Part shown: positions 9,001-16,758 of the stretch, piece after piece | How the letters are laid out: the number at the start of each line of letters is the position of its first letter | Numbering within the stretch: the stretch's first letter is position 1 | Assembly (NCBI RefSeq): GCF_013214175.1 | Contig: NZ_JABSPA010000001.1 | Coordinates: 272,309-336,308, forward strand | Direction: 5' to 3' | DNA from: Colwellia sp. | Lineage (GTDB): Bacteria > Pseudomonadota > Gammaproteobacteria > Enterobacterales > Alteromonadaceae | Length of the DNA stretch: 64,000 nucleotides | The notes under the pieces: generated by a model | Told to the model about the DNA's origin: nothing | Databases searched by the model: none | Seen by the model: the letters and a program-made list of their open reading frames with translations, nothing else | Translations under genes and position numbers: made by a program

Positions 9001-10170
9001 GTTTATCGCCACGCAACAGCTTTAAAAGCAGAACTACTTGAAAAAGGCAAGTCAGAAGAAGATGCTGATTACTTATCTTCTATCCGTATTTTCTCTAATG
9101 AAACCGGCAACTATGGTACTGGCTTAGCGGGCAGCTCGTTAGCTTCGGATACTTGGGAAACTGATGATAAATTAGCAAACCTTTACCTTGACCGAATGGG
9201 TTTTGCTTATGGCTCAGATGAAAAGCGTTGGAGTGAAAATGTTGGTGATGCTTTAGGTGAAGGTCAGGGCTTATATTCAAAAGTACTTTCAGGTACTGAG
9301 GCTGTTATTTTCTCACGTTCAACCAACCTTTATGCCTTAATGACTAACGATGACCCGTTCCAATATTTTGGTGGTATCGGGCTAGCAGTACGCCATTTAG
9401 ATGGTAAAACGCCGGAAATGTACGTATCAAACTTACGTAAAAAAGATCAGTTAAAAGTACAAACCTTAGCGGAGTTTGTTAACCAAGAAATGCGTAGTCG
9501 TTATTTCCATCCACGTTGGATTAAAGCCATGCAAGACTCTGGTTATGCCGGCGCAACGGTTATCTTAGATCGCATGAACAACATGTGGGGCTGGGAAGTG
9601 ATGACGCCTGAAGCGATACGTGATGATCAATGGCAAGAGTTCTTCGAAGTATATGTTGAAGATAAATACCAAATGGATATGCGTGAATTCTTTGAAGAGC
9701 ACAACGCTGAAAGCTTAGCGCAAATCATTGAACGTATGCTTGAAGCAGTTCGTAAAGGTTACTGGGATGCAGATGAAGCTACTATCAAGAAAATGGTAGA
9801 AACTTATTCTGAACTTGCCACGCAATTTGATGTTGTTACTGACAATGTAAAATTCAATGAGTATATGGATACTGCAGCGGTTGGTTTTGGCATGATGCCA
9901 CTATCAGAAGCGCTGGCTCAAGCATTAGCGCAGCCACAAGTTCCGCCACCAGCAGAAGCAGCAAGCCAACCAACTGAACAAGTTTCTGGTCAAAAGCTGG
10001 AAGAGCAGGCTAAAGCTGAGCCGGTAGAAACCGATTACAGTACACTTTATTGGTTACTCGCTATTTTCTTTATTGGCTTGGTTAGTCACTTCGCTAAACC
10101 GACTAAAAAGGTAGTTTGGCTTAAGCCAAATACTGATGGTGCTAAGCAGGTGTTAGATAAAGCCGCGTAA
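6058..10170 (+). CDS. Periplasmic, membrane-anchored CobN/magnesium-chelatase-H-like protein (HmuS type)
   Basis: 1370 residues. Residues 1-27 form a signal peptide (core LPILTAFALMCLANVSIAA). The main body is CobN/BchH-like throughout, with YIHLGTHGSQEWLTGKERG near 578, SYGGDPIRNPEAAPTGRN near 835 and ETGNYGTGLAGSSLASDTWE near 1016. A Pro/Gln-rich linker at about 1295-1320 leads to one membrane helix at about 1330-1347 (YWLLAIFFIGLVSHFA) and a short basic tail. So the chelatase-like body should sit outside the cytoplasm, where CobN's usual CobS/CobT AAA+ partners cannot act. In Bacteroidetes the CobN homologue HmuS lies with HmuR, HmuT and HmuU and is implicated in taking iron out of haem. 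Here the same gene set suggests a motor-coupled metal-removing or inserting enzyme. Cobalt chelation for B12 synthesis is unlikely, because no other cob genes are present. Confidence 0.8.
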   Translation: MIKKILKQLPILTAFALMCLANVSIAAEATKLDKQPTNTKSKPQVLLMMSSHASKPKGDLLQLLAKDQPFELVNFSTKGKSDEEIKAAWSKASLIMLDGINPALSKYMFGKYQGYPAEFSSVPVISMGDLANATMNQGLSSAQAKNIGSYYNNAGRDNYGNLMIYLANDFLKLSTVSAKAPIIVPNVGLYHYDFPGLVTSDEEAFFEHLNISDNQPVIAIGIHRSVVDYEQQQIVDALIKGLEAKGAKALAYFFEGEDQPMDFIDLLTVESSGSVANTITGEKTKNRVDLLINYRSLHFVAKRRGEFEKLGVPVLHALNYTEGDQASFEADNAGISPSLTPFFLVMPEDTGSADPTIIAADNNGEKKVIDYQLNALVERAYNHANLAHIKNSEKKIATFIWNYPPGEKNVGAAFLDVPTSIENIAKAMKEKGYNVDVKGHKEIIESAGKLLRPYYRGEDAEQLIALDLAEYMPLTTYLNWFNALPENVTKPIVARWGKPEESGMLRQAKINGETIPSFVIPRMNLGNMIIMPQGVRGEDAKEHANLYHSTKTPINHSYLAIYLFARETFGADAYIHLGTHGSQEWLTGKERGLSVYDAPSLALGNLPVFYPYIIDNVGEAMQAKRRGRATMISHLTPGFAKAGLYTEVATLSEKINNYLMLSEGKTKANTQDGIIVMAQELNMLKDLAIEPETMAADFDKYIAKLQDHLNALAQMSQPLGVHVFGDLPKDAHLFTTMLQMLGDDFTARAAKYEQANNMTVPATEQFDKRNVKKLPALEGFQLLKAYIEHPETVTDLGEQLVADLAIAKTYWHNFQAIAETQNLLFALDANYIPTSYGGDPIRNPEAAPTGRNLIGFNPAKVPSKEAYDAGVILMNQTIDAYVEKHGKFPQKLAFSLWSLETMRHQGALEAQILHALGLKPKWNHQGHVVGTEVIPYSELKRPRIDVVISTTGLYRDAFPNVMLWIAKAIDKVAKMKEDNNFVYRHATALKAELLEKGKSEEDADYLSSIRIFSNETGNYGTGLAGSSLASDTWETDDKLANLYLDRMGFAYGSDEKRWSENVGDALGEGQGLYSKVLSGTEAVIFSRSTNLYALMTNDDPFQYFGGIGLAVRHLDGKTPEMYVSNLRKKDQLKVQTLAEFVNQEMRSRYFHPRWIKAMQDSGYAGATVILDRMNNMWGWEVMTPEAIRDDQWQEFFEVYVEDKYQMDMREFFEEHNAESLAQIIERMLEAVRKGYWDADEATIKKMVETYSELATQFDVVTDNVKFNEYMDTAAVGFGMMPLSEALAQALAQPQVPPPAEAASQPTEQVSGQKLEEQAKAEPVETDYSTLYWLLAIFFIGLVSHFAKPTKKVVWLKPNTDGAKQVLDKAA

Positions 10171-10232
10171 TAGCTAACTATCGCACAGGTTAAACTGCAG
10201 CTTTATTGATTTAAAGCTGCGGAAAATACTAA

Positions 10233-10264
10233 AACCCCAATAAGTTTACTTATTGGGGTTTTTT
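10233..10264 (+). terminator. Rho-independent terminator after the CobN-like gene
   Basis: A 12-bp perfect stem, AACCCCAATAAG (10233-10244) with CTTATTGGGGTT (10249-10260), loop TTTA, followed by T residues. An A run on the left side makes it partly bidirectional. A weaker hairpin, GCAGCTTTA/TTAAAGCTGC, lies just upstream at 10197-10220. Confidence 0.85.
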
Positions 10265-10267
10265 GTT

Positions 10268-10342
10268 GTCATTTCCGAAGTTTATTGTCGGGAATCCAAG
10301 TATCTAATAACTGGATCTTCGACTAGACACTTCGAAGATGAC
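10268..10342. repeat. Palindrome-ended intergenic repeat, copy 1
   Basis: A 75-bp segment bounded by GTCATTTCCGAAGT and its near inverse ACTTCGAAGATGAC (12 of 14 match), with internal GTCGGGAATCC and CTGGATCTTCGAC. The layout is that of the short dispersed extragenic palindromes common in marine gammaproteobacteria (type GTCATTCCCGA...GGAATCCA). No ORF. It fills the 338-bp gap after the CobN-like gene together with copy 2. Dispersal elsewhere in the genome cannot be seen here. Confidence 0.5.
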
Positions 10343-10367
10343 GACTGGCGCTACAGTACTTGTTACT

Positions 10368-10430
10368 GTCATTCCCGAGGTATCTGATCGGGGATACAGC
10401 GCTGAGAAATTGTTCTGCTATCCCAGCATA
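10368..10430. repeat. Palindromic intergenic repeat, copy 2 (degenerate)
   Basis: Starts GTCATTCCCGAGGT exactly 100 bp after the matching start of copy 1, continues with GATCGGGGATACAGC and ends with GCTATCCCAGC; GGGATA/TATCCC form an inverted pair. It keeps the left end and core of copy 1 but not its right end. Confidence 0.45.
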
Positions 10431-10507
10431 AAAAATAAACACTTGTTGTTTAAGTGTAACTCTGGTTGAATAAATTAAACGCCTGTTCGAATTATTTGAT
10501 GAGAATT

Positions 10508-11035
10508 ATGATAACCATTAATGTGACACAACAAGTTTTAGCCCCGGTAGCGCTAGTAAACCAAGCGTTATTAGAACATTCAAAGTTAGACCGTTTTTTT
10601 AATGCCAAAATAAAACAGGTCAAAGACGAAAATAACGGTGAATTAGTGGGTGGGAAGGGCGCTGTTCGTCAAATCTCTATCGGTAAAATAGTATTCGAAG
10701 AGCGTATTATTAGCGCAACTAAGGACCATATTTGTTATCGCATCATCGGTAACTGGCCAGTATCAGATCATCAAGGCGATATTCGCCTGACTTCCTATAT
10801 AGCCCCTCAAGTTAAGCCTCAAGTTACATCACCAGGTGTTGATATCGAAACTACCCAACTTGATTATGTTATTAGCTTTAATAGTCCTAAGTGGTTACCA
10901 GACTTTTTATTAAAGTTTTTTGTTGAGCGCGATATTGTTAATGCCATGAAAAAATTAGCCCTGCACTTTTCCGTCGAGAATTCTGCAACGGCAGGCGCTT
11001 TAAAGGTAGGATCTTCAACAGGGGAGTCTGCATGA
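10508..11035 (+). CDS. SRPBCC/polyketide-cyclase-like protein of unknown ligand
   Basis: About 175 residues from ATG at 10508. The frame is open upstream to TTG at 10466 and ATG at 10499, but the SRPBCC fold begins right at ITINVTQQVLAPVALVNQAL, so 10508 is preferred. Typical features are a first strand followed by helix VNQALLEHSKLDRFF, and a final long helix VERDIVNAMKKLALHF. Such START-like folds bind lipids or other hydrophobic ligands. The stop overlaps the start of the fatty acid hydroxylase-family gene by 4 nt (ATGA), so the two are cotranscribed and probably work on the same lipid-like substrate. Ligand unknown. Confidence 0.65.
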   Translation: MITINVTQQVLAPVALVNQALLEHSKLDRFFNAKIKQVKDENNGELVGGKGAVRQISIGKIVFEERIISATKDHICYRIIGNWPVSDHQGDIRLTSYIAPQVKPQVTSPGVDIETTQLDYVISFNSPKWLPDFLLKFFVERDIVNAMKKLALHFSVENSATAGALKVGSSTGESA

Positions 11036-11880
11036 GCATTGAAATAATTTTGTTGGCATTAAGTCCAATATTTGTAGCCTTTATTATTTATGAGTTTGTT
11101 AAACATCGTAATCGTTATGACATTAAAGATAGTTTGACCAATACCGCCCTAGCACTTATGCATCAAGGCTCAGATGCCATCGCTTTATTATTGTTGATGC
11201 CGTTTTTTTATTGGTTACATCAGTTTGCCGTCTTTGATATTACACTGAGTATTACCACGGTTTTTATCGCATTTTTATTACAAGACTTTCTCTATTATTG
11301 GTTTCATAAAGCGTCACATCATATCCATTGGTTGTGGGCGGCACACGTGGTGCATCACAGTTCGACTAAAATGAATTTCTCCACCGCCTTTCGGCAATCT
11401 TTAATGTATCCATTAGCAGGGATGTGGATTTTTTGGCTACCAATGATAATTATTGGTTTTGATCCCAATACTGTGTTTACCGTAGTGGCACTTAACTTGG
11501 CATTTCAGTTTTTTGTTCATACTGAAATTGTTGATAAACTGGGCTGGTTTGAAAAAGTATTTAATACCCCTTCACATCACAGAGTTCACCACTCAATTAA
11601 CAAAGCCTATTTAGATAAAAACTTTGCCGGCGTATTGATTATTTGGGATAAGCTCTTTGGCACTTACGTGGAAGAAAACTCGGAAAAAAATGGCCTTTGT
11701 CGTTACGGTATCATTGGTCAAATTCAATCAAATAATCCATTCTTCATTAGCTTCCATCAATGGCTTTATATGTTTAAAACGGCAGGTAAGGCTCAAGGGT
11801 TCAAAGCCAAGCTGCGAGTATTATTTACTTATCCAACAAGTTCAGAAAAGAAAAGTATTGAGCTTGATAAAGCTGCATAA
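11032..11880 (+). CDS. Fatty acid hydroxylase / sterol desaturase superfamily membrane protein
   Basis: 282 residues with several hydrophobic helices (about 5-25, 40-65, 75-90, 125-165). The di-iron histidine clusters are present: HKASHH near 93, HVVHHSS near 105 and HRVHHS near 184. Enzymes of this family hydroxylate or desaturate lipids at the membrane. The start overlaps the SRPBCC gene by 4 nt. The substrate cannot be told from sequence; a gammaproteobacterium would more likely use it on a fatty acyl, hopanoid-like or carotenoid substrate than on a sterol. A terminator follows at 11976. Confidence 0.85.
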   Translation: MSIEIILLALSPIFVAFIIYEFVKHRNRYDIKDSLTNTALALMHQGSDAIALLLLMPFFYWLHQFAVFDITLSITTVFIAFLLQDFLYYWFHKASHHIHWLWAAHVVHHSSTKMNFSTAFRQSLMYPLAGMWIFWLPMIIIGFDPNTVFTVVALNLAFQFFVHTEIVDKLGWFEKVFNTPSHHRVHHSINKAYLDKNFAGVLIIWDKLFGTYVEENSEKNGLCRYGIIGQIQSNNPFFISFHQWLYMFKTAGKAQGFKAKLRVLFTYPTSSEKKSIELDKAA

Positions 11881-11975
11881 CTATTTATTATTCGGCGAAA
11901 TGAAGAACATTACATCTTAGTAACAAGGAGTGTACCAAGCAGTGTAATACGATGAGTAATTAAGTTAGATTAATA

Positions 11976-12010
11976 AAAAGCCCCAATAATAAAAATTGTT
12001 GGGGCTTTTT
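11976..12010. terminator. Rho-independent terminator
   Basis: Arms AAAAGCCCCAA and TTGGGGCTTTT around an AT-rich loop, with A run left and T run right. Ends the SRPBCC/hydroxylase pair. Confidence 0.75.
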
Positions 12011-12070
12011 ATTGAGCTAAATCAAATTGATTGGCATCAGTTGTAATAGATTGTTAATAGGCTTCTAAAT

Positions 12071-12089
12071 GGTATTGATTCGTATTATT
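12071..12089 (+). promoter_or_regulatory. Weak Fur-box-like sequence upstream of TonB receptor
   Basis: GGTATTGATTCGTATTATT matches 12 of 19 positions of the Fur consensus GATAATGATAATCATTATC by eye, with the left half better than the right. It lies 80-98 bp before the receptor start. A match this weak is common in AT-rich DNA. Confidence 0.22.
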
Positions 12090-12168
12090 CCTCGTGATTA
12101 AATGCGCGCAATATAAATTCATAACACCATATTTAAGACGATATTCAACAAATATTTGGAGTCAAAAA

Positions 12169-14337
12169 GTGTCAATTAAATCTTTCAAACCAACGCTATT
12201 AAGCTTGGTTATTGCCAGTGCCTTATCTACTACAGCTTTCGCCGACGATGCTGTTAAGGACACTTCAGTAGATGAGCAGTTTACTATTTTTGGCAACAGT
12301 ACCGCGGTGAATAATATTCCCGGCAGTGCTCATCAATTATCGCAAGCTGATTTAGAAAAGTTCGATTACACCGACATTATGCGTACCTTGACTTCAATTC
12401 CAGGGGTATATGTTTTAGAAGAAGACGGTTATGGCTTGCGCGCCAACATTGGTATGCGTGGTACTGGCCAAAATCGTAGTGAAAAAGTAACCATTATGGA
12501 AGATGGCGTATTGGCGGCACCCGCACCATATGCTTCTCCGGCAGCTTATTATTTTCCTACTGCCGGCCGTATGCAGAAAGTAGAAGTACTTAAAGGTACT
12601 TCAAGTGCTATGTATGGTCCACGCACCACAGGTGGCGTAATTAATATGGTATCGCGTCAAATTCCTGAAGAAGAATTAGCTGGCCAGCTTAATGTACAAG
12701 CGGGGCAAGATGGCTTTGCTAAAATACATGGCGTTATTGGCGGCAAAGGTGAAAACCTGAGTTCGGTATTTGAAGTGTTTCGTTACCAAGCCGATGGCTA
12801 TAAAGACATTAACCACAGTGACCAAGACACAGGTTTTGTTAAAAATGATATTTTGGCAAAGGTTCGTTATAACACCGATGATAATGCCACTTTTTATCAA
12901 GAGATTGAATTTAAAATTAAGTACTCTGATGAAGAGTCTAATGATACTTATATGGGTTTAACGGAAGCTGACTTTAACTCAGATCCTTATAGCCGCTATT
13001 CAGCATCACAAAAAGATAAGATGACTAACGAGCATCTGCAATTACAGTTAAGCCATGTCATTGATTTATCAAATCGCTTTAACTTAGGCACTACTGTTTA
13101 CCACAATGACTTTAGCCGTAATTGGTATAAAACCAGTAAAGTTGATGGTAAAAGCCTAGGAGATGGTGGTATTGAAATCGCCGCAGAGCATGACAACATG
13201 GCGGCGGGGTCAATTGATGTAGATGTTAAAGCCAATAACCGTGATTATTTATCACAAGGCATTCAAACGGTATTGAATGCGGACTTTAACAGTCATCAAG
13301 TCAAGTTTGGTATTCGTTACCATAAAGATGAAATGGACAGATATCAATGGGTTGATGAGTATTCGTTAGATGCTGATTATAACATGACACTAACAAATTC
13401 GGGTGAGCCAGGTACCGATTCAAACCGAATTGACAGTGCCAGCGCCTTAGCTTTATTTGTTCATGATGAATGGACTGTCGGCAAGTTTATTGTAAATGCC
13501 GGTCTTCGTTATGAAGACATGGTTATCGAACGTCAAGATTGGGGTAAAGATGATCCACAGCGTTCAGGTATAGCAAAATATAAGAAAAATGAAGTCGATG
13601 TTGTATTGCCATCATTAGCGCTTACTTATCATTTAACTGATGACTTAGTGTTATTAGGTGGTGTACAAAAAGGCTTTGCGCCACCATCACCAGGCAATGA
13701 AGACGCTACAAATGAAGAAAGTATTAACTATGAGCTAGGCGCAAGATACGCTAAAGGTGCTTTCAATGGCGAAGCGCTAGTTTTCTACTCTGATTATGAC
13801 AATATGCATGGCAACTGTACCGCTAGTCAAAATTGTGAAGATGATAATATTGGTGAGCAATATAATGCTGGTGCGGTAAAAATCACCGGTATCGAGTTTA
13901 AAGCTGGTTATGAATTTGACCTTGGCGATATTTCCATGCCAATTGATTTAACTTATACCCATACCCAAACAGAGTTTCTAAATAGCTTTGAATCAGACTT
14001 TTGGGGTGATGTTAACGCCGGTGATGAATTCCCTTACGTACCCGAAAACCAACTGCAATTTGTTGTTGGCCTAGAAGGCGATAAATGGCGCACCAACTTA
14101 CTGGTTCGTTATACCGGTGAAATGCGCAGTGAAGCAGGTGTTGGCGCAAGTGCAGAGAATATTGACGCTCATACCGTAGTTGATTTTGTTGCAAGTTATG
14201 ATGTTGCTGACAATCAACAAGTACGTTTCAGCGTGGATAACTTACTTGATGAAACTTACATATCTACCCGTATGCATGGCTCAGTAATGGTAGGTAAACC
14301 AATGATGGTTTCTGTTGGTTACCAGTATAACTTTTAG
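12169..14337 (+). CDS. TonB-dependent receptor, FecA-like (ferric-siderophore/citrate type)
   Basis: The start is GTG at 12169: GGAG lies 7 nt upstream and the product then opens with a clean 25-residue signal peptide ending in STTAFA; the frame continues upstream to ATG 12094, but that would bury the signal. This gives 722 residues. Plug features: SIPGVYVLEEDGYGLRANIGMRG, VTIMEDGVLAAPAPYASPAA and GPRTTGGVINMVSR, all FecA-like. There is no N-terminal signalling domain, so it is not a FecI/FecR-type transducer. A surface-loop Cys pair is visible in GNCTASQNC. The barrel ends in QYNF. The iron-chelate role follows from family resemblance; the exact ligand is unknown. Confidence 0.85.
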   Translation: MSIKSFKPTLLSLVIASALSTTAFADDAVKDTSVDEQFTIFGNSTAVNNIPGSAHQLSQADLEKFDYTDIMRTLTSIPGVYVLEEDGYGLRANIGMRGTGQNRSEKVTIMEDGVLAAPAPYASPAAYYFPTAGRMQKVEVLKGTSSAMYGPRTTGGVINMVSRQIPEEELAGQLNVQAGQDGFAKIHGVIGGKGENLSSVFEVFRYQADGYKDINHSDQDTGFVKNDILAKVRYNTDDNATFYQEIEFKIKYSDEESNDTYMGLTEADFNSDPYSRYSASQKDKMTNEHLQLQLSHVIDLSNRFNLGTTVYHNDFSRNWYKTSKVDGKSLGDGGIEIAAEHDNMAAGSIDVDVKANNRDYLSQGIQTVLNADFNSHQVKFGIRYHKDEMDRYQWVDEYSLDADYNMTLTNSGEPGTDSNRIDSASALALFVHDEWTVGKFIVNAGLRYEDMVIERQDWGKDDPQRSGIAKYKKNEVDVVLPSLALTYHLTDDLVLLGGVQKGFAPPSPGNEDATNEESINYELGARYAKGAFNGEALVFYSDYDNMHGNCTASQNCEDDNIGEQYNAGAVKITGIEFKAGYEFDLGDISMPIDLTYTHTQTEFLNSFESDFWGDVNAGDEFPYVPENQLQFVVGLEGDKWRTNLLVRYTGEMRSEAGVGASAENIDAHTVVDFVASYDVADNQQVRFSVDNLLDETYISTRMHGSVMVGKPMMVSVGYQYNF

Positions 14338-14370
14338 TCATTAATGGTATAAAGTAAAAGCGCTAAATGC

Positions 14371-14405
14371 AAAAGCCCGAGCAAGTATAACTTGCTCGGG
14401 CTTTT
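14371..14405. terminator. Bidirectional rho-independent terminator
   Basis: Perfect 15-bp stem AAAAGCCCGAGCAAG (14371-14385) with CTTGCTCGGGCTTTT (14391-14405), loop TATAA. It separates the converging TonB receptor and sdaA genes. Confidence 0.9.
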
Positions 14406-14456
14406 TGATGCGTTAAATGAATGTTTCAAATTAATGCAATTTTTAGCAGGGAATGG

Positions 14457-15833
14457 CTAACACTCAATGATATTTACCGCTAAACCGCCACGTGAAGTTT
14501 CTTTGTATTTAGTCTTCATATCATTACCGGTTTCCCACATGGTTTTGATTACTTTATCTAAAGAAACTTTTTGTGTACCTGTACCGCGTAAGGCTAAACG
14601 TGAAGCGTTAATCGCTTTTACCGAGCCCATAGCATTACGTTCAATACAAGGTACTTGTACTAAGCCGCCAACAGGGTCACAGGTTAAACCAAGGTTATGC
14701 TCCATACCAATTTCAGCGGCATTTTCTACTTGTGGTGGCGTACCACCCATAATTTCAGTTAATGCGCCTGCGGCCATTGAACAAGCAACACCTACTTCAC
14801 CCTGGCAGCCAACTTCAGCGCCAGAAATAGAGGCATTAGTTTTATATAAAATACCAATAGCAGCAGCGGTTAATAAATAGCGAACACAGTCATCATCCGA
14901 AACCGGTTTTACAAACTTATCGTAATAACATAATACTGCTGGAATAATACCGGCGGCACCATTGGTTGGTGCGGTAACTACTCGGCTACCGGCAGCATTT
15001 TCTTCATTTACCGCCATGGCGAATAAATTGACCCAGTCCATAGCTGTAAGAGGATCGGTAGATCTTTCTACCAACAAAGAGCGATAGAGCGCAGGGGCAC
15101 GGCGAGCTAATTTTAAACCGCCAGGTAGAATGCCCTCAGTGTTCATACCGCGCTCAACACTGTCTTTCATTGCTTGCCAAATGGTGACCAGTTTAGTGCG
15201 AATTATCGTTTCATCGTTTAAGCACTTTTCGTTATCCATCATGATAGTACTAAAACTTAAACCTTTAGTACTCGCCAAAGCTAATAACTCATCACCTGAG
15301 CTGAAAACATGTGGTCGCTTAATATTGGTGTGTAAAGAGAGTGCTTTATCTTTTTCTTGTTCAAAATCACATGCTTCAACAATAAAACCACCACCAATGG
15401 AATAATAGGTTTGCTCTAATAATAAGGTGTCATTTTGATAAGCATATAAGGTCATAGCATTAGCATGAGCAGGTAACGTTTTTTTCCTATGATAAATAAT
15501 GGCGTCATCTTTGGGGAAATTAACCTCATGAGTACCATTAAGTGATATTTTTTGGCTGCAAACGACTTCCGCTAAAATAGTTTCTATTGATTCAACAGGA
15601 ATGCCTTCAGGCGTTTCGCCGGTGAAGCCTAAAATGACCGCTTTACCTGTGCCATGGCCAATGCCCGTTTGTCCTAATGAGCCAAACAGTTCACATTTCA
15701 CTCTGTCGACCTTAGTTAATAATTCTTGCTTAACTAGCGCATCAACGAAAAGTTTTGCCGCTTTCATCGGACCCACTGTGTGTGAGCTTGATGGACCTAT
15801 GCCAATAGAAAACATATCAAATACACTGATCAT
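14457..15833 (-). CDS. sdaA: L-serine ammonia-lyase (serine dehydratase), iron-sulfur type
   Basis: Deaminates L-serine to pyruvate and ammonia in the cytoplasm. 458 residues, the single-chain form with beta domain first ([18 protein letters not shown] at about 10) and catalytic alpha domain second. The three [4Fe-4S] cysteines are recognisable in VGCQGE, TCDPVGG and PCIERNA, the last two 11 residues apart as in characterised enzymes. AAAGG lies before ATG 15833. It follows nudL and pabB in the same direction, the order found in E. coli (pabB-nudL-sdaA), but a 290-bp gap suggests its own promoter. Could equally be called sdaB. Confidence 0.95.
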   Translation of the reverse strand: MISVFDMFSIGIGPSSSHTVGPMKAAKLFVDALVKQELLTKVDRVKCELFGSLGQTGIGHGTGKAVILGFTGETPEGIPVESIETILAEVVCSQKISLNGTHEVNFPKDDAIIYHRKKTLPAHANAMTLYAYQNDTLLLEQTYYSIGGGFIVEACDFEQEKDKALSLHTNIKRPHVFSSGDELLALASTKGLSFSTIMMDNEKCLNDETIIRTKLVTIWQAMKDSVERGMNTEGILPGGLKLARRAPALYRSLLVERSTDPLTAMDWVNLFAMAVNEENAAGSRVVTAPTNGAAGIIPAVLCYYDKFVKPVSDDDCVRYLLTAAAIGILYKTNASISGAEVGCQGEVGVACSMAAGALTEIMGGTPPQVENAAEIGMEHNLGLTCDPVGGLVQVPCIERNAMGSVKAINASRLALRGTGTQKVSLDKVIKTMWETGNDMKTKYKETSRGGLAVNIIEC

Positions 15834-16123
15834 ACTTTTTTACCTTTGCTCTGCTTATGTAATTCACATTATTCTTTAATTATAGACCCTAGAACACTCA
15901 AGCTAAAGCTTGGTATAAAGGGTATTAACAATATCAAATATGGATATTGATACTATTTTCCGAATTATTGTTGGTTTTGTTTGGAATAGTGGAATTATTG
16001 TCGATGGGTTTTTGTTAGTGGTAATTTTAGCTGAAAGTTATCAAATAAAGAAACAAAATAATCGACTAATTGATAACTAAATGTACTAGATGAGGTTTTA
16101 TTCTTGCACAAAGACCATATGAA

Positions 16124-16699
16124 CTAGTTTATATGGGCGACTAAATCTTTGAGCATGACCGCAGTAGCACCCCATATATGGTAGTGCTTGTAGGGCATAA
16201 AATGCACCTTGTGTTGTTTACCATTTTTACTGGCAACAAAAACATGGTGTTTATCTGTGGTCAAAAAGTGCTGTAGTGGCACTTGAAATATTTCAGCGAC
16301 TTCATTCTCATCCATTTGGTAAGTTTGTGCGCTGGCGACTATGGCAACAATAGGGGTTACATGAAAACCGCTAATGGTTTCATAAGGCGGTAATTGTCCA
16401 ACCACAGTGATGGCTTGGCGAGATAAGCCAACTTCCTCAAAAGCCTCACGCAGCGCAGTATCAATTAATGATGCATCTGCGGGTTCAACCTTGCCGCCGG
16501 GGAAACTCACTTGTGATGGGTGATGTTTTAAATGACTGGCGCGTTTAGTTAATAATACCTGCAAGCTGCCATCGATTTCAGACTCGACTAAAGCGATAAG
16601 TACCGCGGCGGAACGAAGTGGTAAATGATGTTGGTAATTATGCTCAGACTCGGCCAATTGCAATAAATTAAAACGTAATAAAAATTCATCTTTGGTCAT
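16124..16699 (-). CDS. nudL: CoA pyrophosphatase, Nudix family
   Basis: 191 residues. The CoA-specific signature LTKRASHLKHHPSQVSFPGG precedes the Nudix box (GGKVEPADASLIDTALREAF then EEVG) at about 63-88. Family members cleave CoA and derivatives to 4'-phosphopantetheine and 3',5'-ADP, requiring a divalent metal bound by the Glu residues of REAFEE. It lies 59 nt after pabB and is probably cotranscribed with it, as in E. coli. Confidence 0.9.
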   Translation of the reverse strand: MTKDEFLLRFNLLQLAESEHNYQHHLPLRSAAVLIALVESEIDGSLQVLLTKRASHLKHHPSQVSFPGGKVEPADASLIDTALREAFEEVGLSRQAITVVGQLPPYETISGFHVTPIVAIVASAQTYQMDENEVAEIFQVPLQHFLTTDKHHVFVASKNGKQHKVHFMPYKHYHIWGATAVMLKDLVAHIN

Positions 16700-16758
16700 T
16701 GGCGTTACTACTTATCAGTCTTTGTGCTAAAGGCTTTTGTTAAAGGTATCGCTTAAGC

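Noticed and set aside
6058..10170. CobN as part of a cobalamin synthesis operon
   Set aside because: No other cob/cbi genes nearby, and the signal peptide and membrane anchor place the protein outside the cytoplasm.
10466..10507. Longer TTG start for the SRPBCC protein
   Set aside because: It adds residues with no counterpart in the fold, which starts right after ATG 10508.
11657..11920. Plus-strand ORF overlapping the fatty acid hydroxylase end
   Set aside because: Different frame inside a clear gene, without independent start signals; a shadow of the real gene.
12094..12168. Upstream ATG start for the FecA-like receptor
   Set aside because: It would place 25 residues ahead of a complete signal peptide; GTG 12169 has a well-spaced GGAG.
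14467..14880. 137-codon ORF opposite sdaA
   Set aside because: Lies wholly antisense to the conserved iron-sulfur region of serine dehydratase.
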